Source: Candidatus Rifleibacteriota bacterium
GTDB lineage: Bacteria > Muiribacteriota > Ozemobacteria > Ozemobacterales > Ozemobacteraceae
Length of the DNA stretch: 64,000 bases
Assembly (NCBI GenBank): GCA_015233565.1
Contig: JADFXM010000025.1
Coordinates: 1-64,000, forward strand
Direction of reading: 5' to 3'
The position numbers and the translations under genes are program-made. The notes under the pieces are model-generated. The model searched no databases and was not told the origin of the DNA. It worked only from the letters and a program-made list of their open reading frames with translations. Shown in pieces: positions 1-7,870 of the stretch (positions are counted from its first letter, which is position 1; each line of letters opens with the position of its first letter).

Positions 1-81
1 GCAGAGGCCCTCCATGATTTGGTTTCAAGATTTCATGGCAAAATTCGAATAAGCAGAATCGAAGTTAGAAAAAAACATTAG
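1..81 (+). CDS. 3' end of an unidentified gene (partial)
   Basis: Frame 1 is open from the window edge to a TAG at 79-81 and encodes 26 residues ending in a basic tail (IEVRKKH). It lies directly upstream of the ffh promoter region and is followed by a possible terminator hairpin. Too little is present to name a family. A gene next to ffh is often ylxM, but I see no support for that here. Confidence 0.4.
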   Translation, partial: AEALHDLVSRFHGKIRISRIEVRKKH

Positions 82-100
82 ATGAAGAACAAGGAGAGTA

Positions 101-142
101 ACCCCAATTATTAATGGATAATTCCTGGGGTTCGATGTTTTT
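101..142 (+). terminator. possible Rho-independent terminator before ffh
   Basis: ACCCCA (101-106) pairs with TGGGGT (126-131), and ATTAT/ATAAT extend the stem inward with a small bulge. A short T run follows at 138-142. It would end the partial upstream gene just before the ffh promoter. Confidence 0.45.
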
Positions 143-144
143 AC

Positions 145-173
145 TTGACTTGGTTTGGTGGCTGGGTTATACT
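145..173 (+). promoter_or_regulatory. sigma-70 promoter of the ffh-rplS cluster
   Basis: TTGACT at 145-150 and TATACT at 168-173 are separated by exactly 17 bp. Each hexamer has one mismatch to consensus. The ffh start codon lies 38 bp beyond the -10 box, behind a GGAGA Shine-Dalgarno sequence. Confidence 0.8.
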
Positions 174-211
174 AGAAGATCCTTTGGTACATTCATTTAA
201 GGAGACAGGAA

Positions 212-1552
212 ATGTTTCATGGGCTTACTGAAAAGCTCTCCGCGATTTTTGCTAAACTTGGAAAAAGCGGAAGGCTTACCGAGGCCGATATTGATTTAGC
301 ACTCCAGGAAGTAAAGCGAGCTTTACTGGAGGCGGACGTCAATTTCAAAGTTGTAAAGAATTTTATCGCCAAAGTTAAAGAAAAAGCTGTTGGCACCGAA
401 ATTCTTAAAGGCCTTAACCCCACTCAACAGGTTATCAAGATAGTTTTTGATGAATTGACTAACTTGTTGGGCACTAAACCTGAAAAAATTGTATATTCTC
501 CAAAAAAACCCACAATTATTTTGTTAGCCGGCCTTCAAGGCTCTGGCAAAACAACCACTGCCTCTAAACTCGGATTATATGTAAGAAAAAACGATAAGAA
601 GAACCCGTTACTGGTTGCGTGTGACATCTACAGACCTGCAGCGGTAAAACAACTTCAGGTGTTGGGAAACCAGCTTAACATGCCGGTATTTGCCATGCCG
701 GAAGGAATTCGCCCCACCGATATAGCTGTTAAATCTATTGCCTATGCCCAGGAAAACGACAATGACGTTGTGATTATAGATACGGCGGGTCGTTTGCATA
801 TCGATGATCAAATGATGGCCGAAGTTCGTGAAATAAAATCTATTGTTGCCCCTCACGAGATTTTGCTTGTAGTTGACAGTATGACAGGCCAGGATGCGGT
901 AAACATCGCAAAGAGCTTCAATGAGCAGCTTGAAATCACCGGCATAATATTGACTAAGCTTGATGGTGATGCAAGAGGTGGCGCTGCAATCTCAATCAGG
1001 GAAGTAAGTGGGAAGCCCATAAAATTTGTGGGAATTGGGGAAAAATCTTCAGCCCTGGAAGCCTTTTACCCTGATCGTTTAGCTCAGAGAATTCTGGGAA
1101 TGGGCGATGTATTGACACTTATTGAAAAAGCCCAGGAAGTCATTGACCAAGACAAAGCCAAGGAAATGACTGAGAAAATGCTGGCAGCTGATTTCAATTT
1201 CAATGATTTCCTTGATCAATTGAATATGATAAAAAAAATGGGGCCATTAGACCAGCTCCTTTCGATGATTCCCGGGTTTTCATCGGCCATTCCGAATATG
1301 CCTGAGATTTCATTTGAAAATAAGCAGTTCAAGCGTTTTGAAGCGATTATTCTTTCGATGACACGCTACGAGCGCGAAAATCCCGATGTTATCGATGGCA
1401 GTCGACGCAAAAGAATTTCTTTGGGAAGCGGTAACACTATTCAAGATATTAATCAACTTTTGAAAAGTTTCAATCAGATGCGTCAGCTGATGAAAAGCAT
1501 GGGAAATCCAACCAAGCGTTCTAAGCTGGGCAAGTTATTTGCAAGGCGATAA
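212..1552 (+). CDS. ffh: signal recognition particle GTPase Ffh
   Basis: Ffh binds 4.5S RNA and signal sequences of nascent inner-membrane proteins and docks with FtsY. The 446-residue protein has the helical N domain (about 1-90), the G domain with GLQGSGKTT (107-115), DTAGR (190-194) and TKLDGDARGG (248-257), and a C-terminal methionine-rich M domain (about 300-440) containing the conserved MGPLDQLLSMIPG stretch. Length is normal for the family. The ATG follows GGAGA by 5-6 bases. It opens the classical ffh-rpsP-khpA-rimM-trmD-rplS order. Its partner ftsY is far away in this window (47.3-48.8 kb, minus strand). The 4.5S RNA gene was not found here. Confidence 0.98.
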   Translation: MFHGLTEKLSAIFAKLGKSGRLTEADIDLALQEVKRALLEADVNFKVVKNFIAKVKEKAVGTEILKGLNPTQQVIKIVFDELTNLLGTKPEKIVYSPKKPTIILLAGLQGSGKTTTASKLGLYVRKNDKKNPLLVACDIYRPAAVKQLQVLGNQLNMPVFAMPEGIRPTDIAVKSIAYAQENDNDVVIIDTAGRLHIDDQMMAEVREIKSIVAPHEILLVVDSMTGQDAVNIAKSFNEQLEITGIILTKLDGDARGGAAISIREVSGKPIKFVGIGEKSSALEAFYPDRLAQRILGMGDVLTLIEKAQEVIDQDKAKEMTEKMLAADFNFNDFLDQLNMIKKMGPLDQLLSMIPGFSSAIPNMPEISFENKQFKRFEAIILSMTRYERENPDVIDGSRRKRISLGSGNTIQDINQLLKSFNQMRQLMKSMGNPTKRSKLGKLFARR

Positions 1553-1599
1553 ACGAGTTTTCTCGGTTTATTTATAATTCGGTAAATAGGAGTTAAAAA

Positions 1600-1875
1600 A
1601 TGTCTGTAGCACTCAGGCTAAAAAAAATGGGGACGAAGAATCGTCCATTCTTTAGAATTGTTGCTCTCGATTGCAGGAAAACCAGAGATGGAAAAAGTCT
1701 TGCTAATCTTGGACACTACAATCCTTTGACCAATCCCGCAACAGTTGTGTTGGATGAAGAAAGAATTCTCGGATTCCTTAAAACTGGCGCAGTTCCAAGC
1801 GAAACAGTTCTCAGTCTCCTTAACCAAAAAGGGATTATTCACGAAGCTAAACAATGGGTTAAAAAGCCCCAGTAA
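1600..1875 (+). CDS. rpsP: 30S ribosomal protein S16
   Basis: A small ribosomal subunit protein binding 16S rRNA in the lower body of the 30S subunit. The 91-residue product starts with the S16 signature (VALRLKKMG, residues 3-11) followed by the typical basic segment and NLGHYNP. Length is as usual for bacterial S16. The ATG is preceded by AGGAG. It sits 47 bp after ffh and 26 bp before khpA, so it is probably co-transcribed with both. Confidence 0.98.
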   Translation: MSVALRLKKMGTKNRPFFRIVALDCRKTRDGKSLANLGHYNPLTNPATVVLDEERILGFLKTGAVPSETVLSLLNQKGIIHEAKQWVKKPQ

Positions 1876-1901
1876 ATCTCAACCCAAGGAGCAAGAGGCC
1901 T

Positions 1902-2141
1902 GTGGAAGAAAAATTGAAGGAAATGATCACTACGACAGTGAAAGCATTGGTCGAACATCCTGACGAAGTTGTCGTCAAGCCTATCGAAGGTGAAGGAACT
2001 GTTGTTTTTGAAGTACAAGTCCACCCCGAAGACGCAGGAAAAGTGATTGGCAAAAAGGGTCGCACTATCAATGCCCTAAGAACGATCATTCGGGCTTCCA
2101 CCGGACTTGGAAACAAAAAAGTGATGATGGAGCTCGTTTAG
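1902..2141 (+). CDS. khpA: KH-domain RNA-binding protein KhpA
   Basis: A 79-residue single KH domain protein of the KhpA/YlqC family, which binds many RNAs and in several Gram-positive bacteria acts with KhpB (Jag/EloR). The GxxG loop is seen as GKKG at residues 50-53, between helices typical of type II KH domains. The start is GTG at 1902, supported by AAGGAG at 1886-1891, 10 bases upstream. It lies between rpsP and rimM, its usual position, and ends two bases before the rimM ATG. Confidence 0.92.
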   Translation: MEEKLKEMITTTVKALVEHPDEVVVKPIEGEGTVVFEVQVHPEDAGKVIGKKGRTINALRTIIRASTGLGNKKVMMELV

Positions 2142-2143
2142 TA

Positions 2144-2734
2144 ATGTTACCTCCTAACAACGAAAACGAAAGCAAAACTGTTTGCCCAGCGGATTATTCC
2201 AAAGAGCAGCAGGAATTCGTTGTCGTTGGAAAAATTGTCAAAACAGTGGGTCTTGATGGTTGGGTGAAGGTGCAATCCAATTCCGATTTTCCTGAAAGGT
2301 TTGAGCCAGGTGCCAGTTTTTTTCGAACAGATAAGAATAATGAACTTTCGAGTCTTTGTGCAGAAAAAGTTCGCCCTGGAAAAACTGACTCTTCAGTGGA
2401 AATCCTGTTTAAAGGCTATGAACATGTCGATCTGGCAAAGGAATTGATCGGCGAACTGCTGAAAATTCCTCTCTCAGAAAGATATTCGCTTCCACGCGGG
2501 ACATACTATCCCGATGAACTGAAAGGGTTGAAAGTACTTTCACCCGAAGGTGCTGAAGAAGGCGAAGTTCTTGAGCTCGAAATAAATGTTCCTTCTCCCT
2601 ACTTGACGGTTAAAACCCAAAAAAACGGCGAGGTGTTGATTCCATTCAAAAAAGTATTTATTGATAAGATCGACACAAAAGCTCGTCGGTTGTTTTTGAA
2701 AATCCCGATTGAAACACATATTCCGGCAAAATAA
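2144..2734 (+). CDS. rimM: 16S rRNA processing protein RimM
   Basis: RimM helps mature the 3' domain of 16S rRNA in the 30S head and binds S19. Residues 25-105 form the N-terminal RimM barrel (VVVGKIVKTVGLDGWVKV at 26-43), and residues from about 118 on (YYPDELKGLKV) form the PRC-barrel-like domain. The 196 residues exceed the usual 165-180 because of a roughly 22-residue polar N-terminal extension. The ATG at 2144 almost touches the khpA stop, which suggests translational coupling. A later start is possible, but no internal ATG lies before the conserved domain. Confidence 0.93.
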   Translation: MLPPNNENESKTVCPADYSKEQQEFVVVGKIVKTVGLDGWVKVQSNSDFPERFEPGASFFRTDKNNELSSLCAEKVRPGKTDSSVEILFKGYEHVDLAKELIGELLKIPLSERYSLPRGTYYPDELKGLKVLSPEGAEEGEVLELEINVPSPYLTVKTQKNGEVLIPFKKVFIDKIDTKARRLFLKIPIETHIPAK

Positions 2735-2735
2735 T

Positions 2736-3461
2736 ATGGAAATAGACATTTTAACTCTTATTCCTGGAGCATTTCAGGGAGTATTCAGCGAGAGCATTCT
2801 TGGAAATGCTCTTAAGCAAGGTATTTTAAAAGTTAATCTGATTTCTTTCCGTGAATATGGGGAGGGAAAACATCGGGTTGTTGACGATGCAGCTTTTGGT
2901 GGTGGTCCGGGAATGATACTCAAGCCAGGTCCGTTGACTACCGCAATCAGAGATATCAGAAACACTGGGAAAGCTGCACCGATTGTTGGCTTGACTCCGC
3001 AAGGCGTAAAGCTTACGCAGAACTTGCTGAGGGAAATGTCCCATATGCCGCGTATTGTTTTGGTTTGCGGCCGCTATGAGGGCTTTGACGAACGCATCAG
3101 GCGAGAGTTTGACCTGGAAATATCTCTTGGAGATTACGTCCTTTCAGGTGGAGAAATAGCCGCAATGGTTTTTGTTGACGCAATGGCTCGACTCCTCCCT
3201 GGAACTGTAGGTGACAAGGCTTCAGTTGAGCAAGATTCCTTCTACGATGGCCCCCTGGACCATCCGCAATACACAAGACCATCAGAGTGGGAAGGCCTAT
3301 CCACTCCACAAGTCCTGGCTGAAGGCAATCATTCGAAAATCTCAAATTGGAGAAAAGCTCAGGGTCTTCTTAAAACTGCCGTGCGTCGTCCGGATCTTTT
3401 CTGCCGCTTGAATTTGGGCGGTAAAGAGAAAGAACATCTACGAGATTGTCTCGTTGAATGA
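2736..3461 (+). CDS. trmD: tRNA (guanine-N1-)-methyltransferase TrmD
   Basis: TrmD makes m1G37 in tRNAs that read codons beginning with C, using S-adenosylmethionine, and so prevents frameshifting. The 241-residue product has the SPOUT trefoil-knot motifs CGRYEG (111-116) and GDYVLSGGE (132-140) and the PQYTRP segment near residue 180. I chose the ATG at 2736, one base after the rimM stop, because the frame opens upstream only at a TTG inside rimM and homology begins at MEIDILTL. It is tightly linked to rimM. Confidence 0.97.
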   Translation: MEIDILTLIPGAFQGVFSESILGNALKQGILKVNLISFREYGEGKHRVVDDAAFGGGPGMILKPGPLTTAIRDIRNTGKAAPIVGLTPQGVKLTQNLLREMSHMPRIVLVCGRYEGFDERIRREFDLEISLGDYVLSGGEIAAMVFVDAMARLLPGTVGDKASVEQDSFYDGPLDHPQYTRPSEWEGLSTPQVLAEGNHSKISNWRKAQGLLKTAVRRPDLFCRLNLGGKEKEHLRDCLVE

Positions 3462-3511
3462 GCCATACAAAATTTTAAAAATTCGTTATTTTTGCAAAGG
3501 AGTTTGTTGTC

Positions 3512-3916
3512 ATGAACCCCACTATTGAAAGTATTGAAAGAGCTTATCAGAAGACTAAACAACAGATCTTCGGAAAAGAAAAAGAAAGTTTCAAGTCCGG
3601 CGATACACTTAGAGTCGTCGTAAAAGTCCGGGAAGGCGATAAAGAACGAACCCAGGCTTTTGAAGGCGTTGTTATTGCGAAAAGATACTGTGGGCTCAGG
3701 GAAAATTTTACAGTTCGAAAAATTTCCTACGGTGTTGGCGTTGAAAGAACCTTCCTGATTCATTCCCCCAATATCGCGGAAATCAAAGTCGTCCGACGCG
3801 GTAAAGTAGCTAGAGCCAAATTGTTCTATCTCCGCGACAGAATCGGCAAAAAGACTCGCGTAAAAGACAAGAAAACCATTATTAAGGAAGTAAAAGAAGA
3901 GAAGTCCGGTTCCTGA
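3512..3916 (+). CDS. rplS: 50S ribosomal protein L19
   Basis: L19 sits at the 30S-50S interface (bridge B6/B8 region). The 134-residue product begins with the usual helix, followed by the SH3-like barrel with SGDTLRVVVKVREG and the FTVRKISYGVGVERTF signature, and ends in a longer lysine-rich tail than the common 115-residue form. A strong AAGGAG lies upstream of the ATG. It is the last gene of the cluster. A weak hairpin (CCCTGAT 3931-3937 with ATCAGGG 3952-3958) follows. Confidence 0.97.
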   Translation: MNPTIESIERAYQKTKQQIFGKEKESFKSGDTLRVVVKVREGDKERTQAFEGVVIAKRYCGLRENFTVRKISYGVGVERTFLIHSPNIAEIKVVRRGKVARAKLFYLRDRIGKKTRVKDKKTIIKEVKEEKSGS

Positions 3917-4613
3917 ACAATACTCGGAACCCCTGATAGGCACCTAAATTAATCAGGGTTTCGTAAGCTTTTCAAAAATTACTGAGTCAGTGTTTAGCTT
4001 ATTAAGCCTATTCTAATTTTGGATCCTAGATCAGGAATTTTGAGCGAGAATGTCTGTAATCCAGGACTTGACGTTGTTTTGCAATTAAATTGCTTCGCTA
4101 TCTTGCAATGAGCGAGCCTAGCGAAGCAATTGGTTTGCAGATATTAAATAAATTTCAGACCCATGATCAATGCATGAATTGATCAACATTTCGGTGAATT
4201 TCCCCGGGAAATATAAAAGCCCTTTTTTTTCAGATAAATTTGCTTTTCGGTTACGGTTTTTACCTCAACAAGTTGCCATCCGAATTCTTTCTGGGTCAGA
4301 ATTATGATTTTTATGTTTTTTTTGTTTCAAACAATTGTTTTCTTGTGAGTTGATTATTTTCTTAGGATTTCTGAGTGTAATACAGGAAAAACGAATTTAA
4401 ATTTCTGAAATAATTATGAATACAGGAAAATTCGAAGAAAAATCTGTTAAGGTTAAAGTCCTCCAAAACGCACTTCACAGAATATTATGTTAGATTTGGT
4501 GCGTTTTCCCGGAACGATTATTGTTTAATTTGACAAAGTTCGTTTCTAAGGTTATCTTGAAGGTTTTACGAAATAGCTCTTGATTCAATCTCAAATAAGG
4601 AAAAAAGTTTACT
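3917..4613. other. 697-bp gene-free gap between rplS and lepB
   Basis: No convincing ORF is seen on either strand. The gap holds a weak possible terminator (3931-3958), a 13-bp perfect inverted repeat (separate entry) and AT-rich sequence. No clear consensus promoter for lepB was found. Confidence 0.6.
4087..4132. repeat. 13-bp perfect inverted repeat
   Basis: AATTGCTTCGCTA at 4088-4100 is matched exactly in reverse complement by TAGCGAAGCAATT at 4119-4131, with an 18-base loop. There is no T run, so it does not look like a terminator. The function is unknown: a REP-like element, a protein-binding site or an RNA hairpin are all possible. Confidence 0.75.
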
Positions 4614-5648
4614 TTGTCCGATACCCAAATGAATTCGCCGGTTAAACCGGAGAGTTCTTCAATTCGAATAAAGAATTTAACAGTGCGATACGGGAAGGGT
4701 CCCGTAACGCAAATTGAGCAAATTCCGCCTGACGAAGTTTTTAGCGAACCAGTTGTTTGGCTCTCAGGCCAGGTTTCGGGGAAACTGCCGGAAAACGTTC
4801 GTTTGGAGCTTTCCCATTTTCCTAAAGGTCGGCGTATTGACAAAAAAGCCTTGCCGGTCGATCGAGGGAGATTTGCTGCAACAATCGAATTACTCAACGG
4901 AATAAATGATATCACTATTCGGCTCTATGACCAAGCTGACAGCCTAATTTCTGAAAGAGCTTTCACCCTTATCTATAAATCCGCTTTCAGGGAATGGAAC
5001 GAAACGGTTTTTATCGCTTTCGTTCTTGCGCTTTTGATACGCTCTCTTGTCCTGCAAGCCTTCTGGATCCCAACAGGGAGCATGGAACCGACCCTCCTGG
5101 GTGAAAAACGCGATCCAATGAGTAATCACCTGGAAAGATCCGGAGATCGAATACTGGTAAACAAATTTGCCTATCTTGCGGATTTTACGCTTGATGGCCG
5201 CTTGCCATTTCTTCCTAAAATATGGTTTGGACTGCCAAAAAGAGGGGACATCGTTGTTTTCCTTTACCCTGACAAAGATCCGAAAAATCCTAAAAGAGAT
5301 TTTATTAAGCGCGTAATCGGACTTCCAGGGGATGAAATTAAAGTGGTGGATGGAGTGACTTCCGTTAATGGTACTCCGCTTGAGGAACCCTATATTGCTC
5401 AGCCGCCCTACCAGGATTACGAAACTATTGTTCCATCAGACAGCCTTTTTTGCATGGGTGACAACAGAAACAATAGTGCTGATAGCCGTACCTGGGGACC
5501 TATGCCGCTGAAAAACCTTAAGGGACAAGCTGTATTTCTCTATTGGCCGCTGGCACGAATCAGACCTATCAGAAGTTATGAGCACCCACCTATTCCTTCC
5601 AAAAATATCACAGCGAGTTCAACAACTGATGATTCCTTAAAGCGGTGA
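4614..5648 (+). CDS. lepB: signal peptidase I with an extra N-terminal domain
   Basis: A type I signal peptidase (S26), which removes signal peptides from exported proteins. Catalytic Ser156 is in PTGSMEPT (153-160) and the general base is Lys232 in FIKRVIGLPGDE. The C-terminal box GDNRNNSADSRTWGP is complete. One transmembrane segment (about 131-150) precedes the Ser. Unusually, residues 1-125 lie before the membrane segment and would be cytoplasmic; they look like a short beta-rich, Ig-like domain (SGQVSGKLPENVRLELSHFP) that normal LepB proteins lack. The start is TTG at 4614, 13 bases after AAGG; an ATG at 4629 is the alternative. Confidence 0.92.
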   Translation: MSDTQMNSPVKPESSSIRIKNLTVRYGKGPVTQIEQIPPDEVFSEPVVWLSGQVSGKLPENVRLELSHFPKGRRIDKKALPVDRGRFAATIELLNGINDITIRLYDQADSLISERAFTLIYKSAFREWNETVFIAFVLALLIRSLVLQAFWIPTGSMEPTLLGEKRDPMSNHLERSGDRILVNKFAYLADFTLDGRLPFLPKIWFGLPKRGDIVVFLYPDKDPKNPKRDFIKRVIGLPGDEIKVVDGVTSVNGTPLEEPYIAQPPYQDYETIVPSDSLFCMGDNRNNSADSRTWGPMPLKNLKGQAVFLYWPLARIRPIRSYEHPPIPSKNITASSTTDDSLKR

Positions 5649-5749
5649 TATTATAAACTTCCCCTTTGTGCCAAGGAATTTACCGATTTGGGAACATTCA
5701 AAAGTGGATGTTTGCAATTTTTCATTCCTGGCAATTTTTTGAAGTTCAT

Positions 5750-5779
5750 TTGAAAGACAAAATATTGAGCTGATACAAT
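5750..5779 (+). promoter_or_regulatory. promoter of rbgA
   Basis: TTGAAA (5750-5755), an 18-bp spacer and TACAAT (5774-5779). TG at 5771-5772 makes an extended -10. The rbgA start follows at 5805. Confidence 0.6.
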
Positions 5780-5804
5780 GTTAAGCTAATATGGGAGAAA
5801 TGTA

Positions 5805-6656
5805 TTGGCAGAATTACCCGGACATATAAAAAAAGCATTCAGATCGATTGAACGGTTTCTACCGGTTGTAGACCTAATAATTGAGCTTCTTGATGCTCGC
5901 ATGCCTTTTTCTTCAAGACTTGATGGTTTTGTAAAGAAATTGGGAAAAGCTTCAATTCTGATTTTGGGGAAAGCGGACCTGGCCGACCCTAATGAGACAA
6001 GAAAATGGCAGGACTACTTTAAATCTCATGAAGAAATTGCTCTTCAACTTAATGCAAAAAATCCTTCTTCGGTTAAATCTTTAAAAGAAGATATCAAGAA
6101 TTTGGTAATCAAATCGCCAAAATCCAGTTTTAATAAAACAAAAAGGATAATGGTCATTGGAATTCCAAATGTTGGGAAGTCCACTCTGATTAATGCCCTC
6201 TCAGGAAGAAAAGCCGCCAGAGTCGCAAATCTTCCGGGGGTGACAAAAAGTATACAATGGGTTAAAATTCTGGGTGAAATGGAACTTCTTGATTTACCTG
6301 GAATTCTTGACTTTGGTCTTTTAAAACGTGGTGAAATATTAAGAATGATCAATACCCTGCCTGGAAAGGATGATGATCCGCTGCTTACTGCAAAAAATTT
6401 GTTTGATGTTAGCATGCAAGGAGGCTACGGAAAAATATTTTCCGAGTATCTAACTGATTCATCTGATTTTGAAAAGTTCATTGAAAAATATTCGGAAAAA
6501 ATGAATTTTCTCGGGAAACAAGGAGTAGTAGACTGTAGAAGAGGTTCCATAGACTTTGTAAAGCGTTTTCAATCCGCAGGTCTTGGGAAAATCACTCTTG
6601 AGAAGGTTGAATCCAGGTTGCAGCAAACTTCTATAGATTCGGATGAAGAGCAATGA
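5805..6656 (+). CDS. rbgA: ribosome biogenesis GTPase RbgA (YlqF)
   Basis: A circularly permuted GTPase that promotes late 50S assembly. The motif order is G4 (GKAD, 55-58), G1 (GIPNVGKST, 119-127), G2 (GVT, 145-147) and G3 (DLPG, 163-166), which is diagnostic of the YlqF/YawG family. The RbgA-type helical C-terminal domain follows (about 185-275). The 283-residue length is normal. The start is TTG, 7 bases after GGGAG (5793-5797). In many bacteria the gene follows rplS directly; here lepB and a gap intervene, and the gene has its own promoter. Confidence 0.93.
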   Translation: MAELPGHIKKAFRSIERFLPVVDLIIELLDARMPFSSRLDGFVKKLGKASILILGKADLADPNETRKWQDYFKSHEEIALQLNAKNPSSVKSLKEDIKNLVIKSPKSSFNKTKRIMVIGIPNVGKSTLINALSGRKAARVANLPGVTKSIQWVKILGEMELLDLPGILDFGLLKRGEILRMINTLPGKDDDPLLTAKNLFDVSMQGGYGKIFSEYLTDSSDFEKFIEKYSEKMNFLGKQGVVDCRRGSIDFVKRFQSAGLGKITLEKVESRLQQTSIDSDEEQ

Positions 6657-6880
6657 TAAGTACAACGCAGCGGGTGTCAACTTTGAATAAATCTGGCAAG
6701 AAATCGTTTGAGACCTGCCAATTTATTTTATTTACTTTTTAATCTGAAAATTGCTGTATTTTATAACTAAATGTTCTATTGAAAAAAGAGAGTTATTGGT
6801 GAGTGAATGTTCTTTTCAGAAGATCGAATTTCTAAAATCGGATAAAATGAAAACTGAGTTAAATAAATAGTGGAAAAATA

Positions 6881-7870
6881 ATGGATATTAAGGAATCCAA
6901 CGAAGAACACATTGATTTGCCTGAAGAGATTTCCAGGCATGTTTTTGGTATTTCCTCTGATTCCAGTAGTGGTTTTGAGTTGATCAGAAACATTCCTGGA
7001 ATTAAAGCCCGTGCTCGTGGAAATCGTCTTTCTTTAATCGGCCCGGAGGAAAAACTTAAAATTGTCCGGAAATTTCTAAGAATTCTTCATAATCGTGTTG
7101 AATCGGGAAAACATTTTGAAACAGGTGAACTTAAGCTTATTTTTGAACACGTTAATGATGCAACGGCAACAGTTAGAGAGGATCCCTATCCAGAGCTTTT
7201 AAACAGCCATTCTGGAAGAAGCGTTAGGGCAAAAACTCCTAAACAACAGGATTACGTCGATGCCATCGCGAATCATGATATCACTATATCCTTCGGCCCC
7301 GCTGGAACAGGGAAAACTTATCTTGCTATCGCAATGGCCGTAAAAGCTTTGAAAGAAAAACGTGTGTCCAGAATAATTCTTTCCCGGCCAACGATCGAGG
7401 CGGGCGAGAAGCTGGGTTTTTTGCCAGGCGACATGCTTGAAAAAGTTGATCCTCATTTTCGCCCCCTTTATGACGCTTTACAGGAATTTTTTGGCCTGTC
7501 GCATTTTCAGGCGTTATTAAAGAAGGGAGCTGTGGAAATCACTCCACTTGCTTATATGCGCGGTCGGACATTCAATGAGGCTTTTATTGTTCTTGATGAA
7601 GCTCAGAATACAACTGTTAAACAGATGCGAATGTTTCTCACACGAATGGGGTTTGGTTCAAAGATTGTTGTAACCGGAGATCGAACTCAGATAGATCTCC
7701 CCGATTCCAAATATTCCGCTCTTTTTACACTCCCAGAAGTGCTATCATCTATCAAGAGAATTGCATTTGTTGAACTGAAAGAAAAAGATGTTGTCAGACA
7801 CGATTTGGTGAGGGAAATAATTGTAGCCTATCAGAAATTTTTCCATGAGTTCGAGGAAGGAAATGAATGA
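6881..7870 (+). CDS. phoH: PhoH-like ATPase
   Basis: PhoH/YbeZ family protein, an NTPase related to helicases and linked to RNA metabolism through its neighbour YbeY. The 329 residues hold an N-terminal KH-like segment (about 20-105), Walker A GPAGTGKT (139-146) and Walker B LDEAQNTT (238-245). It starts the phoH/7TM-HD/ybeY/CorC/era order found in many phyla. Its last codons overlap the next gene by 8 bases. The 224-bp gap upstream shows no clear promoter, and the Shine-Dalgarno sequence is weak. Confidence 0.95.
   Translation: MDIKESNEEHIDLPEEISRHVFGISSDSSSGFELIRNIPGIKARARGNRLSLIGPEEKLKIVRKFLRILHNRVESGKHFETGELKLIFEHVNDATATVREDPYPELLNSHSGRSVRAKTPKQQDYVDAIANHDITISFGPAGTGKTYLAIAMAVKALKEKRVSRIILSRPTIEAGEKLGFLPGDMLEKVDPHFRPLYDALQEFFGLSHFQALLKKGAVEITPLAYMRGRTFNEAFIVLDEAQNTTVKQMRMFLTRMGFGSKIVVTGDRTQIDLPDSKYSALFTLPEVLSSIKRIAFVELKEKDVVRHDLVREIIVAYQKFFHEFEEGNE

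Noticed and set aside
1554..1570. CGAG-TTTT-CTCG hairpin followed by T-rich sequence after ffh
   Set aside because: The stem is only 4 bp, and rpsP and the following genes form a standard operon with ffh, so a real terminator is unlikely.
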